64,000 bases of DNA from Fusobacterium sp. (GCF_019012925.1 NZ_JAGIRL010000025.1:1-64000), one strand, 5' to 3'. Positions 42,893 to 52,721 are shown, counted from the stretch's first letter. The notes: generated by a model not told the origin, from the letters alone. Numbers and translations: made by a program.

Positions 42893-43504
42893 TTAAAATT
42901 TATCTATAACATGAGAAAAACCATCAAAGAATATTCTAAATCCAATTGACATTATAAATATCTGCATCACTTTCGATAGAATATATAGAACTAATTTTCC
43001 TAAAATTCTTTCAAGTAAACTACCTATCATTAAGATTAAAAATATAAGTATGAAGGCAATAAGTATAGAAAGACTGTTAGAAACTAGTCCGTGTTCAGCA
43101 CGTCCAATTAGAGCAGTAGTCAAACTTCCAGGACCAACCATCATAGGAAAAGCCATTGGAATGATAGCTTGTTTAATTTGCTCTTCAGCAGATAAAGATT
43201 TTTCAGATGCTCTTCTTCTTGGTGGAAAGATTAAACTCTTGATAGCCATAAGAATTAGGATAAGACCACCAGCCATTTTTAACTCATTCATATTGATTCT
43301 GTAAAAATTGATCATCAGAAATTCTCCAACCAAACTGAATATCCAAGTTATAAAAAAACCAGTAAGAGCAATCAATTTAAATAGTTTTGCCCTTGTCTCC
43401 CTCTCCATTCCTTCAGTCATTCCTATAAAAAGTGGAACATTACCAAAAGGATTTAAAACAGCTATTAATGTTAATGCATTTATAAATATTGTATTAATAC
43501 CCAT
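42893..43504 (-). CDS. MarC-family integral membrane protein
   Basis: 203 residues, six hydrophobic segments. LTLIAVLNPFGNVPLFIGMTEGM, the central AIPMAFPMMVGPGSLTTAL and the last helix IMQIFIMSIGFRIFFDGF are the MarC/UPF0056 signatures. Its function is unknown despite the name (it is not a multidrug pump). I take the ATG at 43504; the ATG 18 nt earlier overlaps the GGAGGG ribosome site. Confidence 0.9.
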   Translation of the reverse strand: MGINTIFINALTLIAVLNPFGNVPLFIGMTEGMERETRAKLFKLIALTGFFITWIFSLVGEFLMINFYRINMNELKMAGGLILILMAIKSLIFPPRRRASEKSLSAEEQIKQAIIPMAFPMMVGPGSLTTALIGRAEHGLVSNSLSILIAFILIFLILMIGSLLERILGKLVLYILSKVMQIFIMSIGFRIFFDGFSHVIDKF

Positions 43505-43722
43505 AAAAAAATTTCCCTCCATTTTTCAAACTTCATTAATTATATTTCTTTTTGTAAAATGTGTCAATTGATAAATAGTATATTTAAAATTAAATTTTAT
43601 ATAGAAAAAAAGAAAATTATATTTTTCATAAATGTTATACAATTTTCTTTAATATACTAGAGATTAACTTAAAATATCAAAGAAATATTATAGAAGAGTT
43701 TTAAAAATAGATAAAAATAGTG

Positions 43723-43728
43723 TATAAT
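43723..43728 (+). promoter_or_regulatory. -10 element upstream of uvrA
   Basis: TATAAT at 43723-43728 with TTTAAA 17 bp upstream (43700-43705), about 40 nt before the uvrA start. No LexA-type box was recognised in the 263-bp gap between marC and uvrA; the rest of that gap is AT-rich and shows nothing else. Confidence 0.5.
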
Positions 43729-43767
43729 ATACAATGAAAAGAGATAGTAGTAAAAGGGGTGAGTTTG

Positions 43768-46680
43768 TTGTTAGATAAAATAGTTATAAAAGGTGCAAGA
43801 GAGCATAATTTAAAAAATATAGATATAGAGATACCTAAAAATAAATTTGTGGTAATTACAGGAGTGAGCGGGAGTGGAAAATCTTCACTTGCCTTTGATA
43901 CAATCTACTCAGAGGGACAGAGAAGATATGTTGAGAGTCTTTCAGCTTATGCTAGACAATTTATAGGTCAGATGACAAAGCCAGATGTAGATAGTATAGA
44001 GGGGTTAGCACCAGCAATCTCCATTGAACAGAAAACAACAAATAGAAATCCACGTTCGACAGTTGGAACTATAACAGAAGTATATGACTACATGAGATTA
44101 TTATTTGCTCATATTGGTACTGCTCACTGTCCAATTTGTAATAAGCCAGTTGAGAAACAGAGTATAGAGGAGATAGTAGAAGGAGCTATTGAGAGATTTG
44201 AGGAGAGGGATAAGGTAATAATTTTATCTCCAGTTGTAAAGGATAAAAAGGGAACTCACAAAAACCTTTTCCTAAACCTATTAAAAAAAGGGTTTGTAAG
44301 AGCAAGAGTTGATGGAGAGATACTATATTTAGAGGACGAGATAACTTTAGATAAAAATAAAAAACACAGTATAGAGGTGGTAGTAGATAGAATTGTACTG
44401 AAAAAAGAGGATAAAGAGTTCATTAGCAGATTTACTCAAGGAGTAGAGAGTGCAACAGAACTTTCTGGTGGAAAGGTGATATTAAATATTAATGGTGAGG
44501 ATTTTTCATATAGTGAAAACTATGCTTGTCCTGATCATGAAGAGGTAAGTATACCAGATCTAACACCTAGATTATTCTCTTTTAATGCTCCATTTGGTGC
44601 TTGTCCTGAATGTAAAGGAATAGGGAAAAAATTAGAAGTTGATGAGAACAAATTGATAGAGAATGAGGAACTATCTATTCTTGATGGAGGAATATATATT
44701 CCAGGAGCTTCTACAAGAAAGGGATATAGTTGGGAGATTTTTAAATCTATGGCAAAAGCTTTTAAAATAGATTTAACAATACCTGTAAAAGATATGAAAA
44801 AGAGAGATTTAGATATAGTCTTTTATGGTGCAGAGGAGAAGTTTAGATTTGATTATGAGGGGGAAGATTTTCAATTCCATGGATATAAGGAGTATGAGGG
44901 TGCTGTAAAAAATCTAGAGAGAAGATATTATGAGACTTTTTCAGAATCAATGAAAGAGGAGATTGAGAATAAATACATGATTGAAAGAGTCTGTAAAGTA
45001 TGTAATGGAAAGAGATTAAAACCAGAAGTTTTAGCAGTGACTGTCAATGAAAAAAATATAATGGAACTGTGTGAGATGAGTATTAAAGATGCTTTGAATT
45101 TTTTCAATCAGATAGTTCTCACTTCAAAGCAGGAAAAAATAGCAAAAGAGATATTGAAGGAGATTAGAGAAAGATTATCTTTTATGATAAATGTAGGACT
45201 GGATTATCTCAGCTTGGGAAGAGAGACTAAAACTTTGTCTGGAGGAGAATCTCAAAGAATAAGATTGGCTACTCAAATTGGTTCGGGACTTACAGGGGTA
45301 CTGTATGTATTGGATGAGCCAAGTATAGGACTTCATCAAAAGGACAATGATAAGTTATTAGCTACTTTGAAGAGATTAAAGGATTTAGGAAATACATTGA
45401 TAGTAGTAGAACATGATGAAGATACTATGTTACAAGCTGATGAAATAGTGGATATAGGACCAGGAGCGGGGGAGTATGGTGGTGAAATAGTGGCTCACGG
45501 AACTCCAAAAGAGGTGATGAAAAATAAAGAATCTCTTACAGGAAAATATCTAAAAGGGGAGTTAAGAATAGATGTGCCTAAGAGTAGACGTAGTTGGGAA
45601 AAATCTTTAAAGATATATGGAGCTAAGGGAAATAACTTAAAAAATATAGATTTAGAGATACCTTTAGGAGTTATGACTGTAGTAACAGGAGTGAGTGGGA
45701 GTGGAAAATCAACTTTGATAAACCATACTCTTTTTCCAGCACTTTTTAATAGATTGAATAAAGGAAAACTATATCCGTTGGAGTATTCAAAGATAGAGGG
45801 AATTGAAAGTTTAGAAAAAGTTATAAATATAGATCAAAGCCCAATTGGAAGGACACCACGTTCTAATCCAGCTACTTATACCAAGATTTTTGATGATATA
45901 AGGAGTATATTTGCAGAAACAAAGGACGCTAAGGCTCATGGATTTTCAAAGGGAAGATTCTCATTCAATGTAAAAGGTGGAAGGTGTGAAGCTTGTCAAG
46001 GAGCGGGGATAATAAAGATAGAGATGAACTTTTTACCTGATGTATATGTAGAGTGTGAAGTTTGTAAAGGAAAAAGATACAATAAAGAGACTTTAGATGT
46101 ATTCTACAAAGGAAAAACAATTTCAGATGTTTTAAATATGAGCGTATTAGAGGCTTATGAATTTTTTAAAACGATACCAAGTTTGGAGAGAAAATTGAAA
46201 GTCTTAATAGATGTAGGTTTGGACTACATAAAACTTGGACAACCTGCTACAACCCTTTCAGGAGGAGAAGCACAGAGAATAAAATTGGCAACAGAGTTGT
46301 CAAAAATGACCAAAGGAAAAACTATCTATATTTTGGACGAACCAACTACAGGATTACACTTTGAAGATATAAGAAAGTTGCTTGAAGTACTGAATAGATT
46401 GGTAGAGAAGGGAAACAGTGTAGTGATAATTGAGCACAATTTAGATGTGATAAAGAGTGCTGACTATATAGTAGATATAGGTCCAGATGGGGGAGATAGA
46501 GGAGGAACAATAGTAGCCTGTGGAACTCCAGAAGAGATAGCTAAGGTAAAGAAAAGTTATACAGGAAAATATATAGATAAAATATTAAAAAATGAGAAAA
46601 TAATACCTGTTACTAAGAGAAGAGGAAGGAAAAAACTTGAGTTATTAGAGGTAGCAGAGGATGAGATAAAATTAGATTAA
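43768..46680 (+). CDS. uvrA: Excinuclease ABC subunit A
   Basis: About 970 residues. Two ABC ATPase halves: Walker A GVSGSGKSSLA and [11 protein letters not shown], signatures LSGGESQRIRLATQ and LSGGEAQRIKLATE, and Walker B segments VLDEPSIGL and ILDEPTTGL. CxxC pairs of the zinc modules are present (CPICNKP, CPECKG, CKVCNG, CEACQG, CEVCKG). It is the damage-recognition ATPase of nucleotide excision repair. The start is uncertain: GGGGTGAG lies just before, making TTG at 43768 the best-spaced choice, with GTG 43759 and TTG 43765 also in frame. ruvA follows by 16 nt. Confidence 0.96.
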   Translation: MLDKIVIKGAREHNLKNIDIEIPKNKFVVITGVSGSGKSSLAFDTIYSEGQRRYVESLSAYARQFIGQMTKPDVDSIEGLAPAISIEQKTTNRNPRSTVGTITEVYDYMRLLFAHIGTAHCPICNKPVEKQSIEEIVEGAIERFEERDKVIILSPVVKDKKGTHKNLFLNLLKKGFVRARVDGEILYLEDEITLDKNKKHSIEVVVDRIVLKKEDKEFISRFTQGVESATELSGGKVILNINGEDFSYSENYACPDHEEVSIPDLTPRLFSFNAPFGACPECKGIGKKLEVDENKLIENEELSILDGGIYIPGASTRKGYSWEIFKSMAKAFKIDLTIPVKDMKKRDLDIVFYGAEEKFRFDYEGEDFQFHGYKEYEGAVKNLERRYYETFSESMKEEIENKYMIERVCKVCNGKRLKPEVLAVTVNEKNIMELCEMSIKDALNFFNQIVLTSKQEKIAKEILKEIRERLSFMINVGLDYLSLGRETKTLSGGESQRIRLATQIGSGLTGVLYVLDEPSIGLHQKDNDKLLATLKRLKDLGNTLIVVEHDEDTMLQADEIVDIGPGAGEYGGEIVAHGTPKEVMKNKESLTGKYLKGELRIDVPKSRRSWEKSLKIYGAKGNNLKNIDLEIPLGVMTVVTGVSGSGKSTLINHTLFPALFNRLNKGKLYPLEYSKIEGIESLEKVINIDQSPIGRTPRSNPATYTKIFDDIRSIFAETKDAKAHGFSKGRFSFNVKGGRCEACQGAGIIKIEMNFLPDVYVECEVCKGKRYNKETLDVFYKGKTISDVLNMSVLEAYEFFKTIPSLERKLKVLIDVGLDYIKLGQPATTLSGGEAQRIKLATELSKMTKGKTIYILDEPTTGLHFEDIRKLLEVLNRLVEKGNSVVIIEHNLDVIKSADYIVDIGPDGGDRGGTIVACGTPEEIAKVKKSYTGKYIDKILKNEKIIPVTKRRGRKKLELLEVAEDEIKLD

Positions 46681-46696
46681 AAGAAGGAGAGCTTAG

Positions 46697-47287
46697 ATGT
46701 TTGAATACTTAAAAGGAAGAGTGGAGTACAAAAAACCAGAGTACTTAGCCTTAGATGTAAATGGTGTAGGTTATAAGGTAAATATATCTTTAAGAGTGTA
46801 TGAAAAGATAAAGACAGGAGAGGTAGTTAGGTTATATATCTATAATTATATAAAAGAGGATGCCTTTAAATTAATTGGATTTTTAGAGGAGAGAGAGAGA
46901 AATCTTTTTGAGATGTTACTGGGAGTAAAGGGTGTTGGAGTTTCACTAGCACTCTCTATTATGTCAACATTTGATTCAGATATGTTGAGAAAGATAGTTG
47001 GGGATAATGACTATGCTACATTGAAAAGAGTTCCAAAATTGGGAGAGAAGAAGGCTCAACAGGTAATATTGGATCTAAAAGGAAAATTGAAAGCTATTGG
47101 AAATCTATTTACTCAAGATGAGGATATTTTAGGAAGTTTTGCAATAGAAGATGAACTATATGAAGCATTGGAATCATTGGGATATAGCCAAAAAGAGATA
47201 AACTCTCTAGTGACAAAAGAGGAGTTAAGAAGCTTTACATCAATTGAGGAAGCTATAAAAATGGTGTTGAAAAAAGTGAAGTATTAG
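46697..47287 (+). CDS. ruvA: Holliday junction branch migration protein RuvA
   Basis: 196 residues. OB domain (MFEYLKGRVEYKKPEYLALDVNGVGYKV), helix-hairpin-helix pair (LLGVKGVGVSLALSIM and RVPKLGEKKAQQVILDLKGKL) and the C-terminal UBA-like domain (EALESLGYSQKEI) appear in order. It binds four-way junctions and recruits RuvB, whose gene is not here. Sits 16 nt after uvrA. Confidence 0.95.
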   Translation: MFEYLKGRVEYKKPEYLALDVNGVGYKVNISLRVYEKIKTGEVVRLYIYNYIKEDAFKLIGFLEERERNLFEMLLGVKGVGVSLALSIMSTFDSDMLRKIVGDNDYATLKRVPKLGEKKAQQVILDLKGKLKAIGNLFTQDEDILGSFAIEDELYEALESLGYSQKEINSLVTKEELRSFTSIEEAIKMVLKKVKY

Positions 47288-47305
47288 AGGTTATAAGGAG
47301 GAAAA

Positions 47306-47800
47306 ATGGAGTACAAAGAGCTGTTTGAATCTGGAATGAGTTATGATCTTTTTATGAGTATTGCAACTGATAAAGAGAGAGATGAGATTTTGAAAATAAG
47401 TGAAAATATCACTATATGTGAGGAATTTACAGAGAAGATAAGAGATTTAGAGCAAGGGTATAATTTCCTGTTGAGTGCAGAGTCGTGGTGTCCATATGTA
47501 AGAGCTACTCTCCCTGTTTTACTCAAGATAACAGAGATAAATCCTAAAATAAAGCTCACAATTATAACCGAGGGAAGAGGATTTAGATACTTGAGAGAAA
47601 AATTAAAAATATCTGAAGAGCTGTATGTAATACCAACTCTTGCTATTTTAGATGAAGATTTTCAGTTTGTAGCAAGATATGTAGGAAGACCAGCAAAGTA
47701 TAGAAATATAGGTTTTGAAAATGTGAGTGAAGAGTATTTTGCTGGAAAGAGATCAGATGATATAATAGAGGAGATACTAAAAAAATTAAAAATAAAATAA
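47306..47800 (+). CDS. Thioredoxin-like protein lacking the second redox Cys
   Basis: 164 residues. The layout fits the Thioredoxin_9 group: a helical N-terminus, LLSAESWCPYVRATLPVLLKI at about residues 55-75, then IPTLAILDEDFQ with the cis-proline. Usual members have WCxxC; here it reads WCPYV, leaving a single cysteine, so it cannot form the usual disulfide by itself. It has no signal peptide. It starts 18 nt after ruvA and ends one base before the next frame. A monothiol or non-redox role is inferred. Confidence 0.8.
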   Translation: MEYKELFESGMSYDLFMSIATDKERDEILKISENITICEEFTEKIRDLEQGYNFLLSAESWCPYVRATLPVLLKITEINPKIKLTIITEGRGFRYLREKLKISEELYVIPTLAILDEDFQFVARYVGRPAKYRNIGFENVSEEYFAGKRSDDIIEEILKKLKIK

Positions 47801-47813
47801 GTTGGGGGAAAAG

Positions 47814-48380
47814 ATGTTAAAGAGAGTTTTGCAAATATCAGTATTACTACTCACTCTTTTTGGGAGTTTGAGACTTTATTACAACAAAGAAGTGGGAAAA
47901 GTAATAGATAACTACAATGGTGTGAATATATATTTTAATAATATTCCATTTACAAGTAAGGGAGATAGCTTTGGAGCTGATGGATACTATTATGGTAAAA
48001 AATATCAGGGAGTTGAGTTTGTGAAAAGGTACTATGATCACCAATTTCAACACAGATTCTCTACTGATATTGAAAAAGGAAAAGATTTTTATGACTTCAA
48101 TATTAAAGATGGAGAGATAAATGGAGGTTTAGAATTAATTCAATATAGCAATCCAAGTGTATATTCAGTAAAAGAGGGGGATATCTTGGTATTCAAACCT
48201 TCATTACTGAAACCAAATGGTGGAGTGGCAATAGTTTCAAAGGTTGGTAATAATGAGTTGGAATTGGTACAACAAAACTGTTGGAAAAAGAGTAGAGATA
48301 TAATTTCACTAGAAAATAGAGAGAATAAATGGTATATTACTGATGAGAGTGTAATAGGAAGATTGAGTAAAAATAATTAA
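47814..48380 (+). CDS. CHAP-like domain protein without catalytic Cys and His
   Basis: 188 residues with an N-terminal hydrophobic signal/anchor (about 5-21). The rest resembles a CHAP (NlpC/P60-like amidase) domain: FGADGYYYGKKYQGVEFVKRYY matches the active-site helix YQCVEFxRRYY, but Gly66 replaces the Cys; NGGVAIVSKVG matches GHVAIV, but Gly137 replaces the His; VQQN matches the third-residue segment. So the fold seems kept and catalysis lost. It may bind peptidoglycan peptides. ATG at 47814 after GGGGGAAAAG. Confidence 0.7.
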   Translation: MLKRVLQISVLLLTLFGSLRLYYNKEVGKVIDNYNGVNIYFNNIPFTSKGDSFGADGYYYGKKYQGVEFVKRYYDHQFQHRFSTDIEKGKDFYDFNIKDGEINGGLELIQYSNPSVYSVKEGDILVFKPSLLKPNGGVAIVSKVGNNELELVQQNCWKKSRDIISLENRENKWYITDESVIGRLSKNN

Positions 48381-48410
48381 TTTATATAAGTATTAAAGGA
48401 GAGATGAAGA

Positions 48411-49166
48411 ATGAAAAAATTTTTAATTGGTGCAATTTTAGCTATGGGTTCAGTATTAGCTTATGGTGAGACTATTGCAATAATCGGTGCAATGGACGAG
48501 GAGATAAGTCTTTTAAAACCAGAGATAAAAGATATGAAAGAGAAAACAATAGGAAAAATAACTTTCTATCAAGGAAAATTGGAGAATAAAGATGTAGTTC
48601 TATTGAAAACAGGAGTGGGAAAAGTGAATGCTGCTGTAGGAGCTAATACTGTAATTAGAGAGTTTGGGGCAGAAAAAATAATATTTACAGGAGTGGCTGG
48701 AGCAATTAATAGAAAGCTAAATGTAGCAGATGTAGTTATATCAAAAGATCTAGTGCAGCATGATGTAGATTTAAGTGCCTTCGATAGACCATTGGGATTA
48801 ATACCAGGAGAGGAGAGTGCTGAATTTAAAGCTAATCCTGAACTTATTGATTTGGCTACAAAATCAGCTATAAAAGTTTTAGGAAAAGACAAGGTACATT
48901 TAGGAAGAATAGCCACAGGAGATCAATTTATAGCTGACAAGAAAAAAGTGGAATTTTTAGGTGAGTATTTTAAAGCGGATGCTGTTGAGATGGAGGGAGC
49001 ATCAGTTGCTCAAGTGGCACAGATATATGGAGTTCCATTTGTAGTGTTGAGAGCTCTATCAGATAAAGCTGATGGAGGAGCAGAGATGGTATATGATGAG
49101 TTTGTACAAGTAGCTGCTAACAACTCTGCAAAAATTGTAAAAGAGATGTTAAAAAATATAAAATAA
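48411..49166 (+). CDS. mtnN: Secreted 5'-methylthioadenosine/S-adenosylhomocysteine nucleosidase
   Basis: 251 residues. The enzyme domain begins ETIAIIGAMDEEISLL and has KTGVGKVNAAVGAN, IIFTGVAGAINRKL, ATGDQFI, EMEGASVAQVA and LRALSDKADG, the purine, ribose and catalytic segments of MTAN/Pfs. Before it stands a signal peptide (MKKFLIGAILAMGSVLAYG). The ribosome site AAAGGAGAGATGAAGA fixes this start, so the enzyme should be exported, unlike E. coli MtnN. It would cleave MTA or SAH outside the cytoplasm; Borrelia Bgp is a comparable exported relative. Confidence 0.9.
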   Translation: MKKFLIGAILAMGSVLAYGETIAIIGAMDEEISLLKPEIKDMKEKTIGKITFYQGKLENKDVVLLKTGVGKVNAAVGANTVIREFGAEKIIFTGVAGAINRKLNVADVVISKDLVQHDVDLSAFDRPLGLIPGEESAEFKANPELIDLATKSAIKVLGKDKVHLGRIATGDQFIADKKKVEFLGEYFKADAVEMEGASVAQVAQIYGVPFVVLRALSDKADGGAEMVYDEFVQVAANNSAKIVKEMLKNIK

Positions 49167-49207
49167 GCTATCTGAATTTCCCTATATTGAGAAGCTAGGA
49201 GGATAAA

Positions 49208-50176
49208 ATGAAGTATGTAGATCACAAGGTAATAAAAACAGCAATAGGAACTTTTATCTCTATATATCTAGCAGATATATTTGGAATACAGTTTGGAGCA
49301 ACAGCAGGAATAGTTACAATAATAAGTATACAGGCTACCAAAAAAGAGTCTTTTATTATAGCTTTTGAGAGGTTTTTAGCCTCTCTGATTGGGTTGTTTA
49401 TAGCAGTGATATCCTTTCAGATATTTGGATATTCTCCCCTAACTTTTGGGCTATTCATATTAATTTTTATGCCGTTGTGTCTAAAATTTAAGTTGTTTCA
49501 AGGTTTTTTATGCACAGTTGTTTTAGCAACACATATTTTAAGTTTAAAAGAGGTTTCCTTTTCAATAGTTATGAATGAAGTTTATATACTTTTTCTTGGA
49601 ATAGGTGTTGCCTTAATACTGAATATGTATATGCCAAATATGGGGAAAGAACTAGAAATAAAAAGAAAAAATATTGATATTCTAATGAAAACACTAATAA
49701 ATTATTTTGGAGATGTCCTTATTACAGGTTCAGTTTTCACAGATGAAGATAAGATTTTTAAAGAGTTAAAAAAAGAGTTAGATGAGGCTAGAGAGATAGC
49801 TTTTCAAGAGTATAATAATGATCTATTTGATAGTTCAAGACAGAATATAGATTTTGTTCAAATGAAGAGAAATCAATATAAAATTTTACTGAGAATGAGA
49901 AAACATTTTTATAGGTTTTATTTGAGTAGTGCACACACTCCAATAATCTCAGAGTTTGCAGGAAAAGTATCAGATGCTATCGGTGTAGATCAACTCTATC
50001 AAGGGGTATTGGTAGAGTTAGAGAGAATAAGAGAGGTATTTAAAAAGATGCCACTTCCACAGAGTAGAGTCGAGTTTGAGAGCAGAGCAACACTTTTTCA
50101 ATTTTTAAATGATATTGAGGAGTTTTTGGAGATGAAAAAAGACTATATGGAGAAGTGGAGAGATAGCAAAAGATAA
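49208..50176 (+). CDS. Aromatic acid exporter-family (FUSC-like) membrane protein
   Basis: 322 residues. An N-terminal membrane half of about six helices (IKTAIGTFISIYLADIFGIQFGATAGIVTIISIQATKKES..AFERFLASLIGL is the family signature of ArAE_1, PF06081), then a cytoplasmic helical half (about 150-322). Members are half-size relatives of aromatic acid exporters; substrates are mostly unknown. It precedes an ABC permease/ATPase pair by 27 nt and may be in the same transcription unit. Confidence 0.82.
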   Translation: MKYVDHKVIKTAIGTFISIYLADIFGIQFGATAGIVTIISIQATKKESFIIAFERFLASLIGLFIAVISFQIFGYSPLTFGLFILIFMPLCLKFKLFQGFLCTVVLATHILSLKEVSFSIVMNEVYILFLGIGVALILNMYMPNMGKELEIKRKNIDILMKTLINYFGDVLITGSVFTDEDKIFKELKKELDEAREIAFQEYNNDLFDSSRQNIDFVQMKRNQYKILLRMRKHFYRFYLSSAHTPIISEFAGKVSDAIGVDQLYQGVLVELERIREVFKKMPLPQSRVEFESRATLFQFLNDIEEFLEMKKDYMEKWRDSKR

Positions 50177-50203
50177 AATAACAGAAGAGAGAAGAGGAGT
50201 AAG

Positions 50204-51367
50204 ATGATAGAATTCTTTATTGCTAAAAAACATATAATAGAGAGAAAGAAGCAAAGTTTGATATCTGTAATAGGAATAACTATTGGGGTAATAGTTCTTA
50301 TGGTATCTATAGGGATAGCCAATGGTTTGGATAAAAATATGATAGATAGTATTCTCTCTGTAACAAGTCATGTAGTAGTAGCTAACAGTGGCAAGATCAA
50401 AGATTATAAAGAGGTAAAAGATCAGATAGAAAAGATAGAAGGAGTAAAGGGAGCTGTTCCGAGTATAGCTACTCAAGGTATATTCAAATATAATGGACTT
50501 TTTGGTGGATATGTATCTGGAGTTAAGATTGAAGGGTATGATCTAGAGAGTGCTAAAAAGGCTATGGATTTGGATAAGAAGATAGTCTTAGGGAGTATAG
50601 ATCCAGATAAGATAAATGGAATTCTTATAGGAAAGGAGCTATTTGGTTCTATTGGGGCTAGTATAGGTGATGAGGTAACAATAATCTCATCTGAGAATAA
50701 AGAGATAAAATTTAAGATTCAAGGTGTATTTCAAAGTGGTTATTATGATTATGATGTAAATATGGTAATCTTACCTCTAAAGGCTGTACAATATTTAATG
50801 TATGGAGAGGATGTTGTTTCTAAAATAGATGTAACTTTAGATGATCCATATAAAGCTCGTCCAATTTCAATAGAAATTACTGATAAAACAGGGATATTTT
50901 CAAGAACTTGGGGAGATATGAACCGAAATCTTCTTTCAGCTCTCTCACTTGAAAAAACAGTTATGATAATGGTTTTTTCATTGATTGTTGTTATAGCTGG
51001 ATTTGTGGTATGGGTAACTCTTAATATGCTGGTGAGAGAAAAGATTAAAGATATAGGAATAATGAGAGCTATGGGATTTTCCAAGCAAAATATAATGAAG
51101 GTTTTTTTAATTCAGGGTATGGTATTGGGAGGAGTAGGTATTTTTATAGGGACTACACTATCTCTACTATTTCTTTGGTACATAAAAAATAATAGTTTGG
51201 ATTTCATCACTTCAATATATTATCTGACAAAAATCCCAGTGGAGATAACTTTAAATGAGATTTTAGTAATAATAGGAGCTAATTTTTTAATAATATTTAT
51301 ATCGAGTATATTCCCTGCATATAGAGCAGCAAAAATGGAGACAATGGAGGCCTTAAAGTATGAGTAG
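50204..51367 (+). CDS. MacB/LolCE-type ABC transporter permease
   Basis: 387 residues. One N-terminal helix ([26 protein letters not shown]), a large periplasmic domain (about 45-265) and three C-terminal helices of the FtsX domain, with [25 protein letters not shown] before the last pair. Such type-VII systems use mechanotransmission to extract lipoproteins or export peptides. It overlaps the ATPase gene by 8 nt. Full Lol function is not proven, since only one permease is encoded. Confidence 0.88.
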   Translation: MIEFFIAKKHIIERKKQSLISVIGITIGVIVLMVSIGIANGLDKNMIDSILSVTSHVVVANSGKIKDYKEVKDQIEKIEGVKGAVPSIATQGIFKYNGLFGGYVSGVKIEGYDLESAKKAMDLDKKIVLGSIDPDKINGILIGKELFGSIGASIGDEVTIISSENKEIKFKIQGVFQSGYYDYDVNMVILPLKAVQYLMYGEDVVSKIDVTLDDPYKARPISIEITDKTGIFSRTWGDMNRNLLSALSLEKTVMIMVFSLIVVIAGFVVWVTLNMLVREKIKDIGIMRAMGFSKQNIMKVFLIQGMVLGGVGIFIGTTLSLLFLWYIKNNSLDFITSIYYLTKIPVEITLNEILVIIGANFLIIFISSIFPAYRAAKMETMEALKYE

Positions 51368-52046
51368 AGAGATCTTAAGACTTGAAAATATAGAGAAAAA
51401 ATATAGTAGTAACAGTGAGGAGCTACATATAATTAGAAACTTGAATTTTGTAGTGGAAGAGGGAGAGTTCATCTCTATATTGGGACGTTCAGGTTCTGGT
51501 AAATCAACACTATTAAATGTAATTGGACTACTAGATAAGATAGATAGTGGGAAGATATTTATAGATGGGAAAGAGGTAGAAGCACTATCTGAAACAGAGA
51601 AAGATAGTTTGAAAAATCAGGGAATAGGTTTTGTTTTTCAATTTCACTATCTATTACCTGAATTTACAGCTTTAGAAAATGTTATGTTACCTGCTCTATT
51701 AAATAATTTTGATAAAAAAGAGGAGATAGAGAAAAAAGCTTTGAGTCTATTAAAAAAAGTGGGAATGGAGGAGAGAAAATCTCATAAACCCTCTCAACTA
51801 TCAGGAGGAGAAAAGCAGAGAGTGGCAATAGCTAGAGCTTTAATAAACTCTCCAAAAATCTTATTGGCAGATGAGCCAACAGGAAATCTGGATGAAGAGA
51901 CAAGTGAGATGATATTTAAAATATTGAAAGATATAAATAAAAATGAGAAACAAACTATTATTGTGGTAACTCACTCTAAGGATTTGGCAGATATCTCAGA
52001 TAAGCAAGTTTATTTGAAAAAAGGTGTATTAGTAGAAAATTTATAA
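51360..52046 (+). CDS. MacB/LolD-type ABC transporter ATPase
   Basis: 228 residues. Walker [11 protein letters not shown]-loop [21 protein letters not shown] (the LolD/MacB form), signature [16 protein letters not shown], Walker [13 protein letters not shown] and VVTHS switch. It energises the FtsX-type permease just upstream. Confidence 0.92.
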   Translation: MSREILRLENIEKKYSSNSEELHIIRNLNFVVEEGEFISILGRSGSGKSTLLNVIGLLDKIDSGKIFIDGKEVEALSETEKDSLKNQGIGFVFQFHYLLPEFTALENVMLPALLNNFDKKEEIEKKALSLLKKVGMEERKSHKPSQLSGGEKQRVAIARALINSPKILLADEPTGNLDEETSEMIFKILKDINKNEKQTIIVVTHSKDLADISDKQVYLKKGVLVENL

Positions 52047-52130
52047 AAATTTTAATAAAAAAAAAGGAAATCAAGAGTTTTTGGAGTATAATAAAGTAAC
52101 AAAACAAAGATACAACAAGGAAGTGGTATT

Positions 52131-52679
52131 ATGAAAATGACTATCCATGGAAAACAATTAGTTATAACTGATGCGATCAAAAATTATGCAGAGACTAAAC
52201 TAGGGAGGGTTGAAAAGTATCACGATGGAATAATAGAATTGGCTATTAATTTATCAGCGGTAAAATTAAAAACTGGTAATTATCATACAGTAGAGGTTCT
52301 AGCATATCTTGGTGGAAGTACAGTAAAAGCTTCTTGTACAGATGTAGATCTATATGCAGCTATTGACCAAGTCTCAGATATTTTAGAGGGACAATTGAAA
52401 AAACATAAGGCTAAAATAAGAGATGCAGTTCAATCAAGAGAACCAATGATTAGAAAAGTTAAGTATGACCCAGAAACAAGTACAGTTGAGAAAGAGGCAG
52501 CTGTAAATGTTGTAAAGGTGTATCTACCACCTAAGCCAATGGATGTAGAGGAGGCTATACTTCAATTAGAGATATTAAATAAAGTTTTCTTCCCATTCAC
52601 AAATGCTGAAACAGGAGAGATGAATATAGTTTATAAGAGAAAAGATGGAGATTATGGACATATCCAACCGTCTAAATAA
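52131..52679 (+). CDS. hpf: Ribosome hibernation-promoting factor (long form)
   Basis: 182 residues, the long HPF type. The N-terminal ribosome-binding domain starts MTIHGKQLVITDAIKNYAETKL and carries EVLAYLGGSTVKAS and DLYAAIDQVSDILEGQLKKHKAKI; the C-terminal dimerisation domain holds KVYLPPKPMDVEEAILQLE and NIVYKRKDGDYGHIQP. It dimerises 70S ribosomes in stationary phase. GGAAGTGGTATT precedes the ATG; a TATAAT (52087-52092) lies 39 nt upstream. Confidence 0.95.
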   Translation: MKMTIHGKQLVITDAIKNYAETKLGRVEKYHDGIIELAINLSAVKLKTGNYHTVEVLAYLGGSTVKASCTDVDLYAAIDQVSDILEGQLKKHKAKIRDAVQSREPMIRKVKYDPETSTVEKEAAVNVVKVYLPPKPMDVEEAILQLEILNKVFFPFTNAETGEMNIVYKRKDGDYGHIQPSK

Positions 52680-52693
52680 TAGATAGATAAATA

Positions 52694-52721
52694 TAAGAGA
52701 CTACCTTAAGGTAGTCTCTTT
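52694..52721 (+). terminator. Terminator of hpf
   Basis: AGAGACTACC (52694-52703) and GGTAGTCTCT (52708-52717) form a 10-bp stem with a TTAA loop, followed by TTTTT. It overlaps the end of the convergent MFS gene. Confidence 0.9.

Noticed and set aside
43523..43767. SOS box before uvrA
   Set aside because: Neither a GAAC-N4-GTTC nor a CTG-N10-CAG type site stands out in the gap.
48569..48916. 115-codon open frame on the minus strand
   Set aside because: Antisense to the MTAN coding region; no start site or motif.
50105..50476. 123-codon open frame on the minus strand
   Set aside because: Antisense to the exporter and ABC permease genes; composition is that of a shadow frame rich in Tyr/Ser/Leu.
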